Made by a program: the position numbers and the translations under genes | Part shown: positions 50,101 to 53,706 of the stretch, piece by piece | How positions within the stretch are numbered: position 1 is the stretch's first letter | Layout of the letters: each line of letters opens with the position of its first letter | Origin: Bacillota bacterium | GTDB lineage: Bacteria; Bacillota; Clostridia; Christensenellales; SZUA-584 | Direction: 5' to 3' | DNA: 53,706 nucleotides | NCBI GenBank assembly: GCA_023399095.1 | Contig: JAEWQS010000078.1 | Location: 1-53,706 of the forward strand | The notes under the pieces: generated by a model | What the model was told of the DNA's origin: nothing | The model's input: only the letters and a program-made list of their open reading frames with translations | Database searches by the model: none

Positions 50101-50801
50101 CTCGTTAAGAAAGTGGTGTGGCGGCAGTGATCAGACCAGTAGGTGTCTATTACCCGCAGCTCCGCAAGCGTGGGGTCGCGGCGCTCTTCGCCGCTGAAAT
50201 AGCCCTGAACGAACCTTAAGTCCTCAAAGCTCATTGCAAGCGCGTATTCGCTGAGAATCTTCTTCAGGTCATCAGCTCCGAGAGTGCAAAAACCATGTAG
50301 AACAGGCACATCCGGCGGTTCTGGCAGCGTTTCGGCAAGCGTCTCGGGCAGGTCGAACAATGCTTCCCGTGAATCGACAGGATTGATCACGTATTTTTTG
50401 ATATCTTCGATATCACTGCCCTCTAATCCTGAGAGCACATAAACTGCTGCACATCGAACAGCAGGACGGCTGCACCGTACAGCCAGCTCACAGCATTGCG
50501 CGGCGCTGTCCGCACGCTGGTCGTACTGGCCCGGCAGATATTCCACCGCAAACACGGCATCGTTTGCATTTTGCTCAAAATTGTCATAATAAACAGCATC
50601 GACGGAGGGCTCAGCAAACACCGTCCCTACGGCGGTATCAAAGCTTTTGTCATCCATGCCCTCGATATCGTAACGAATCAATATACGAACACCGGTTAAT
50701 GTGCTTTTTCCGAGCGTGCTTTTAAAGTCAGCGAACGCCTTTTTCGCCGCTATATTGAACCCGTCTCTTTTCTCTACATATATCCGTCTTACCTGCGACA
50801 T
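47106..50801 (-). CDS. purL: Phosphoribosylformylglycinamidine synthase, single-chain PurL
   Basis: A 1231-residue enzyme of the fourth purine step, converting FGAR to FGAM with glutamine and ATP. It has an N-terminal PurS-like part, two AIRS-type halves (DTYWSDHCRHTTF; GDYILLLGGATGRDG; FGAGGVCVAIGEL) and a C-terminal glutaminase with nucleophile Cys1073 (ILGICNGFQ) after PGTNCEYDSANAF. Bacilli split this into PurS, PurQ and PurL, but many Clostridia use the fused form seen here. AAAGGAG lies about 12 bases before the ATG. It is monocistronic, convergent with hpf. Confidence 0.97.
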   Translation of the reverse strand: MSQVRRIYVEKRDGFNIAAKKAFADFKSTLGKSTLTGVRILIRYDIEGMDDKSFDTAVGTVFAEPSVDAVYYDNFEQNANDAVFAVEYLPGQYDQRADSAAQCCELAVRCSRPAVRCAAVYVLSGLEGSDIEDIKKYVINPVDSREALFDLPETLAETLPEPPDVPVLHGFCTLGADDLKKILSEYALAMSFEDLRFVQGYFSGEERRDPTLAELRVIDTYWSDHCRHTTFLTRLENVSFDDTAEQAKEIYDEYLKTRKNIYGEREKDICLMDLATLYAKEAKRQGLIADFDESDEINACSIRQKVTVDGQPRDYLIMFKNETHNHPTEIEPFGGAATCLGGAIRDPLSGRSYVYHAMRVTGSGDPRERISDTLRGKLPQRKISRSAAEGYSSYGNQIGLATGLVDEIYHNGYKAKRMEIGAVVGAAPAENVVRMTPNAGDYILLLGGATGRDGCGGATGSSKAHDKQSIDVCGAEVQKGNPLTERKLQRLFRNSEFSRRIKRCNDFGAGGVCVAIGELSDGVNVNLDLVRKKYDGLSGTELAISESQERMAVVIDPEDLDAVLALAAQENLHATKVAEVTEAGRMELFWREKPIVSISRAFLNTNGATATANAHITSLETNGIFDEPFTGSLSQRLNAMMGDLNICSKKGLIEMFDSTIGASSVVMPLGGKKQLTPMQAMAAKVASDGECDTATLFSYGFDPYMMEKNPLLGAVYSVVLSLAKLTTTGGDASRAWLTFQEYFERMRTEASWGKPLAALLGAWWAQRKLGTPAIGGKDSMSGTFEDIHVPPTLVSFALCTQDAKHVISPEFKKAGSNIYCARIRRDSNGMPDFENIKEVYANILDGIINKKITAACAVERGGILTAVSKMALGNSIGASLSVCDLDGLTNKAYGDIILEGDDLCFECIGQTGGSCITVSGESVSLDDLQHNYESTLSRVFPVRTEAQGEAPDKLFTAASIHTYTGQRGKPRVIIPAFPGTNCEYDSANAFNRAGGIADTFVVRNLTATDIEYSIGELARRIEQSQILMFPGGFSGGDEPDGSGKFIAALFRAPRVKDAVQNLLDRDGLILGICNGFQALIKLGLVPYGEIRDMRHDSPTLTFNNIGRHVSQAVRTRIASNASPWLMGCQPGEIHTVAVSHGEGRFAARLDEAMALFEAGQVATQYVDEAGNPTMGDGNPNGSLLAVEGLLSPDGRIFGKMAHSERYTAHTLKNVPGEKDQHIFESGVKYFL

Positions 50802-50861
50802 ATTCCGTACATTCTCCTTTGATTTTGGTAAAAAATTTGGGCTGAGGCCCTATATATGTGC

Positions 50862-50890
50862 AGTATAAATGTTTTTTTGTTCGTGTGCAA
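50862..50890 (-). promoter_or_regulatory. purL promoter with short leader hairpin
   Basis: On the minus strand TTGCAC, a 17-base spacer and TATACT. A few bases after the predicted start is GGGC-CTCA-GCCC (50839-50850), followed by AAATTTTTT, a miniature terminator shape. No purine-riboswitch consensus was seen. Confidence 0.4.
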
Positions 50891-51017
50891 GGACAGGGAA
50901 AAAAGCACCATGAAAAAGTGACACAAAGATGAGCAGATTGTGAATTTGATTAAAATTCTCTTTTAAAAAAATGAAATTTCGACTATAATATATATATTAT
51001 TGTAGAGTTTAAACCAT

Positions 51018-51047
51018 ACCCCAAAAAGTTGCGCTTTTCGGGGTCCC
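51018..51047. repeat. Dispersed hairpin repeat, copy 3
   Basis: ACCCCAAAAAG, a short loop, then GCTTTTCGGGGTCCC. Same orientation as the copy at 15156-15186 and inverted relative to 8660-8692. It lies 16 bases before the remB ribosome binding site. Confidence 0.65.
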
Positions 51048-51076
51048 ATAATCAAACGTTTAACGGAGGATCATTC

Positions 51077-51322
51077 ATGCTTCATATCGGCAAAGACGCA
51101 ATGGTGCCCTTAAAGGACATTATTTTAATACTTGATTATAAAGAAGCGATGACAAACGATGATACCCACAATTTTATTAAAAAGCTCAAAGACAGTGCTC
51201 ATCAGATATTCTTAGAAGAGTATAATATCAAATCTGTGGTGGTGGCCCAGTTTCTTAAAAAGTATTTCATCTATTATTCCCCCATTTCCTCCGCTACGCT
51301 TTATAAACGTTCACGGTTATAA
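51077..51322 (+). CDS. remB: RemB-like (DUF370/YaaB) regulatory protein
   Basis: An 81-residue protein of the DUF370 family: opening LHIGKDAMVPLKDIILILDY and ending YFIYYSPISSATLYKRS, as in the B. subtilis protein encoded just before gyrB. RemA/RemB-type proteins form ring-like assemblies that affect biofilm matrix gene expression; RemB's exact role is less clear. ACGGAGGATCATTC precedes the ATG at 51077; the frame reaching 51029 would run through the hairpin repeat. gyrB follows 37 bases later. The middle (about residues 30-58) is longer than the shortest members. Confidence 0.83.
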   Translation: MLHIGKDAMVPLKDIILILDYKEAMTNDDTHNFIKKLKDSAHQIFLEEYNIKSVVVAQFLKKYFIYYSPISSATLYKRSRL

Positions 51323-51359
51323 ACAATCATTTATATATTTCTTTTTTTAAGGAGACAGT

Positions 51360-53270
51360 ATGTCAAACAATCAAAATGAACAGCAATATGACGCCTCGCA
51401 GATCCAAGTTCTGGAAGGCTTGGAACCCGTGCGCAAAAGACCCGGCATGTACATCGGCTCCACCGACGAACGCGGTCTGCACCATCTTGTCTACGAAGTG
51501 GTGGACAACTCGGTGGATGAGGCGATGGCCGGTTACTGTGACAAAATTGAAGTCACTATCAAAAGCGACGGCAGCGCGCTGATTGAGGACAATGGGCGTG
51601 GTATCCCGGTGGATATTCATCCTAAGATGGGTAAATCATCGCTGGAGGTGGCGCTTACCATACTGCACGCAGGCGGAAAGTTTGGCGGCGAAGGCTATAA
51701 GGTATCGGGCGGGCTGCACGGCGTGGGCGTGTCGGTTGTGAACGCGCTTTCAAAAAAGCTGATTGCTCAGGTGCGGCGGGACGGCAAGATCTACGAGATG
51801 ACTTTTCTGCGCGGCGAACCGCAGGGTGATATCCAGGTGGTGGGTGAATCCGAGCATACGGGCACGACGATACAGTTCTGGCCCGATGATCAGATTTTCG
51901 AAACAACCGAATTTGTGTTTGACACACTGCGCGCGCGTATGCGCGAGCTCGCGTTTTTAAACGGCGGTGTGCGTATCATCATGAAAGACGAGAGAAATGA
52001 TCAGCATTATGATTACTGCTTTGAGGGCGGTATCATTTCCTTCGTAAAATTCCTTAACAAGAACAAGTCCACTCTGCATGCAGAGCCGATCTATTTTTGT
52101 TCTGAAAAGAATACGACAACCGTGGAAATCGCCATGCAGTATAATGAATCTTACAATGAGAACTTATTTACATACGCAAACAATATACCGACGCACGAGG
52201 GCGGTACGCACCTGATGGGCTTTAAGTCTGGCCTCACGCGTGTGATGAACGATTACGCACGGCGCTTTGGTATGATTAAGGAAAAGGATGAGAACCTATC
52301 GGGTGAGGATATCCGCGAAGGTCTCACAGCGGTCATCAGCGTCAAAATATGCGAGCCGCAGTTTGAAGGACAGACAAAAACCAAGCTTGGTAACAGCGAG
52401 GTGCGCCCATTGGTAGATGGTGCACTGGCAGATGGATTTAAAACGTTCCTTGAGGAAAACCCTGGCGTGGCCAAGGAAATACTCAATAAGTGTCTCGTCG
52501 CGCGCCACGCGAGAGAGGCCGCAAGAAAAGCGCGCGAGCTCACACGGCGCAAATCTGCGCTGGAAAGCGCGGCGCTACCTGGCAAACTCGCCGACTGTAG
52601 CGAACGAGACGCGTCCAAATGCGAGATATTCCTCGTTGAGGGAGACAGCGCGGGCGGCAGCGCCAAGCAGGGAAGAGACCGTCGTTTTCAGGCGATTCTG
52701 CCGCTGCGAGGAAAAATTCTGAACGTAGAGAAAACGAGGCAGGACAAGGCGCTTGCCAACAACGAAATCAGAACCATGGCTACGGCGTTTGGCGCGGGCA
52801 TTGGTGAGGAATTCGATGCCAATAAGCTGCGCTATAATCGGATTATCTGCATGACGGATGCTGATGTGGACGGCAGCCATATACGCATTTTGCTGTTGAC
52901 GTTCTTTTATCGCTATATGCGCGAGCTTATTGATGGCGGCCATGTGTTTATCGCGCAGCCGCCGCTTTATAAGGTGGTTAAAAACAAAGTAGAGAAATAC
53001 GTATACAGCGACGACGCTTTGGAGAAATACTTAAATGAAATTGGCCGCGAGGGCATTGGTATCCAGCGCTATAAAGGGCTTGGCGAAATGAACCCCGAAC
53101 AGCTTTGGGACACAACGATGGATCCTGAAAGCCGTACGCTGCTGCAGGTGTCGATCGAAAACGCGATCGAGGCTGAGGAGATATTCACCATTCTGATGGG
53201 CGATGCGGTGGAGCCGCGGCGTGAGTTTATTGAACAAAACGCCAAGCTTGTCATGAATCTCGACGTTTAA
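51360..53270 (+). CDS. gyrB: DNA gyrase subunit B
   Basis: A 636-residue ATPase subunit. The GHKL ATP-binding domain has EVVDNSVDEAMAGYC and GGLHGVGVSVVNALS; the Toprim domain has LVEGDSAGGSAKQGRDRRFQ, then PLRGKILNVE, and DADVDGSHIRILLLTFFYR; the C terminus has QRYKGLGEMNPEQLW. Length is normal for Bacillota. AAGGAGACAGT precedes the ATG. gyrA begins 12 bases after its stop. Confidence 0.98.
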   Translation: MSNNQNEQQYDASQIQVLEGLEPVRKRPGMYIGSTDERGLHHLVYEVVDNSVDEAMAGYCDKIEVTIKSDGSALIEDNGRGIPVDIHPKMGKSSLEVALTILHAGGKFGGEGYKVSGGLHGVGVSVVNALSKKLIAQVRRDGKIYEMTFLRGEPQGDIQVVGESEHTGTTIQFWPDDQIFETTEFVFDTLRARMRELAFLNGGVRIIMKDERNDQHYDYCFEGGIISFVKFLNKNKSTLHAEPIYFCSEKNTTTVEIAMQYNESYNENLFTYANNIPTHEGGTHLMGFKSGLTRVMNDYARRFGMIKEKDENLSGEDIREGLTAVISVKICEPQFEGQTKTKLGNSEVRPLVDGALADGFKTFLEENPGVAKEILNKCLVARHAREAARKARELTRRKSALESAALPGKLADCSERDASKCEIFLVEGDSAGGSAKQGRDRRFQAILPLRGKILNVEKTRQDKALANNEIRTMATAFGAGIGEEFDANKLRYNRIICMTDADVDGSHIRILLLTFFYRYMRELIDGGHVFIAQPPLYKVVKNKVEKYVYSDDALEKYLNEIGREGIGIQRYKGLGEMNPEQLWDTTMDPESRTLLQVSIENAIEAEEIFTILMGDAVEPRREFIEQNAKLVMNLDV

Positions 53271-53282
53271 GGGGTGAGCAAT

Positions 53283-53706
53283 ATGGACGAAAAAAGAAAA
53301 GCCATACAACCGATTAATATAGAAAAAGAAATGAAGACGTCGTTCATATCGTATGCGATGGCGGTTATCATCAACCGTGCATTGCCCGATGTGCGCGACG
53401 GCCTTAAGCCCGTTCATCGGCGCATACTCTACTCGATGCACGAGCTTGGCAACACACCGGACAAGCCGTTCCGTAAATCTGCGCGTATTGTGGGAGACGT
53501 GCTGGGTAAATATCATCCGCATGGTGATTCGGCGGTTTATATGTCTATGGTGCGTATGGCGCAGGATTTCTCCACGCGTCATCTGCTGGTTTCCGGACAC
53601 GGAAACTTCGGCAGCGTGGACGGTGACTCACCGGCGGCAATGCGTTATACAGAGGCACGTCTGTCGCACATATCCATGGAACTGCTGCGCGATCTTGAGA
53701 AGGACA
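53283..53706 (+). CDS. gyrA: DNA gyrase subunit A, 5' part (runs off the window)
   Basis: The first 141 codons of gyrA. The opening ...NIEKEMKTSFISYAMAVI and ALPDVRDGLKPVHRRILYSM are standard, and the active-site tyrosine is present in AAMRYTEARL. In the quinolone-resistance region the sequence is HPHGDSAVYMSMVRMAQDF: the Ser corresponding to E. coli Ser83 is kept but the position of Asp87 is Met. AAGGGGTGAGCAAT precedes the ATG 53283. The gene is cut at the right window edge. Confidence 0.97.
   Translation, partial: MDEKRKAIQPINIEKEMKTSFISYAMAVIINRALPDVRDGLKPVHRRILYSMHELGNTPDKPFRKSARIVGDVLGKYHPHGDSAVYMSMVRMAQDFSTRHLLVSGHGNFGSVDGDSPAAMRYTEARLSHISMELLRDLEKD

Overview
The window is chromosomal DNA from an endospore-forming lineage of Bacillota, most likely class Clostridia. 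The evidence is a spoIIR-sleB-ypeB sporulation/germination cluster, a large (about 268 nt) Bacillus-type SRP RNA, a Gram-positive-style replication origin next to dnaA-dnaN, a remB-gyrB-gyrA block and a single-chain PurL. A V/A-type ATPase and formate-tetrahydrofolate ligase suggest an anaerobic, cation-gradient-using metabolism. I cannot name the genus. I saw no tRNA, 5S/16S/23S rRNA, CRISPR array, insertion sequence, transposase or prophage gene.

Layout. 48-8620: nine-gene V/A-ATPase operon in the order F-I-K-E-C-G-A-B-D, the same as the Enterococcus hirae ntp operon, with all residues of the Na+ site in the proteolipid. 8712-9212: a lipoprotein. 9360-11946 (minus): ypeB, sleB, spoIIR. 12324-18518: a DUF1934 protein, an MBL-fold hydrolase, pyrG, glnS and gltX, with a structured 276-bp pyrG-glnS spacer. 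18565-21663 (minus): a 45-residue membrane peptide, fhs and a GGDEF protein. 21841-24517: a DeoR regulator with a sorbose-1-phosphate-reductase-like dehydrogenase, then pgsA. 24590-29167 (minus): a membrane-anchored beta-propeller-like protein, an alpha/beta hydrolase, cca and dapF. 29326-31185: a GNAT acetyltransferase and pyrimidine-nucleoside phosphorylase.

31186-39132 is the replication and segregation centre. It holds three tandem DnaA boxes abutting the phosphorylase stop codon, an NlpC/P60 cell-wall hydrolase that may be read from a leaderless mRNA, dnaA behind a nested palindrome containing two perfect DnaA boxes, and a dnaA-dnaN spacer with tandem DnaA boxes followed by six DnaA-trios (the unwinding element). 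Then come dnaN, two minus-strand genes, parA-parB and three parS sites spaced at near-integral helical turns.

39159-41977 (minus): CvpA-like protein, a second membrane-anchored propeller-like protein and a lipid kinase. 42146-44450: ccdA, a TlpA-like lipoprotein and an MltG-like lipoprotein. 44586-47038: purA, SRP RNA and hpf. 47106-50801 (minus): purL. 51077-53706: remB, gyrB and the 5' part of gyrA, which runs off the end. Relative to the classical dnaA-dnaN-yaaA-recF-remB-gyrB-gyrA order, the block is split by about 15 kb and yaaA and recF are absent from the window.

I did not find a wholly new multi-gene system. The least explained signals are a hairpin repeat found three times in 5' leaders, the direct-repeat-flanked structured segment between pyrG and glnS, the in-frame hairpin over the gltX start codon and the nested palindrome at the dnaA promoter.
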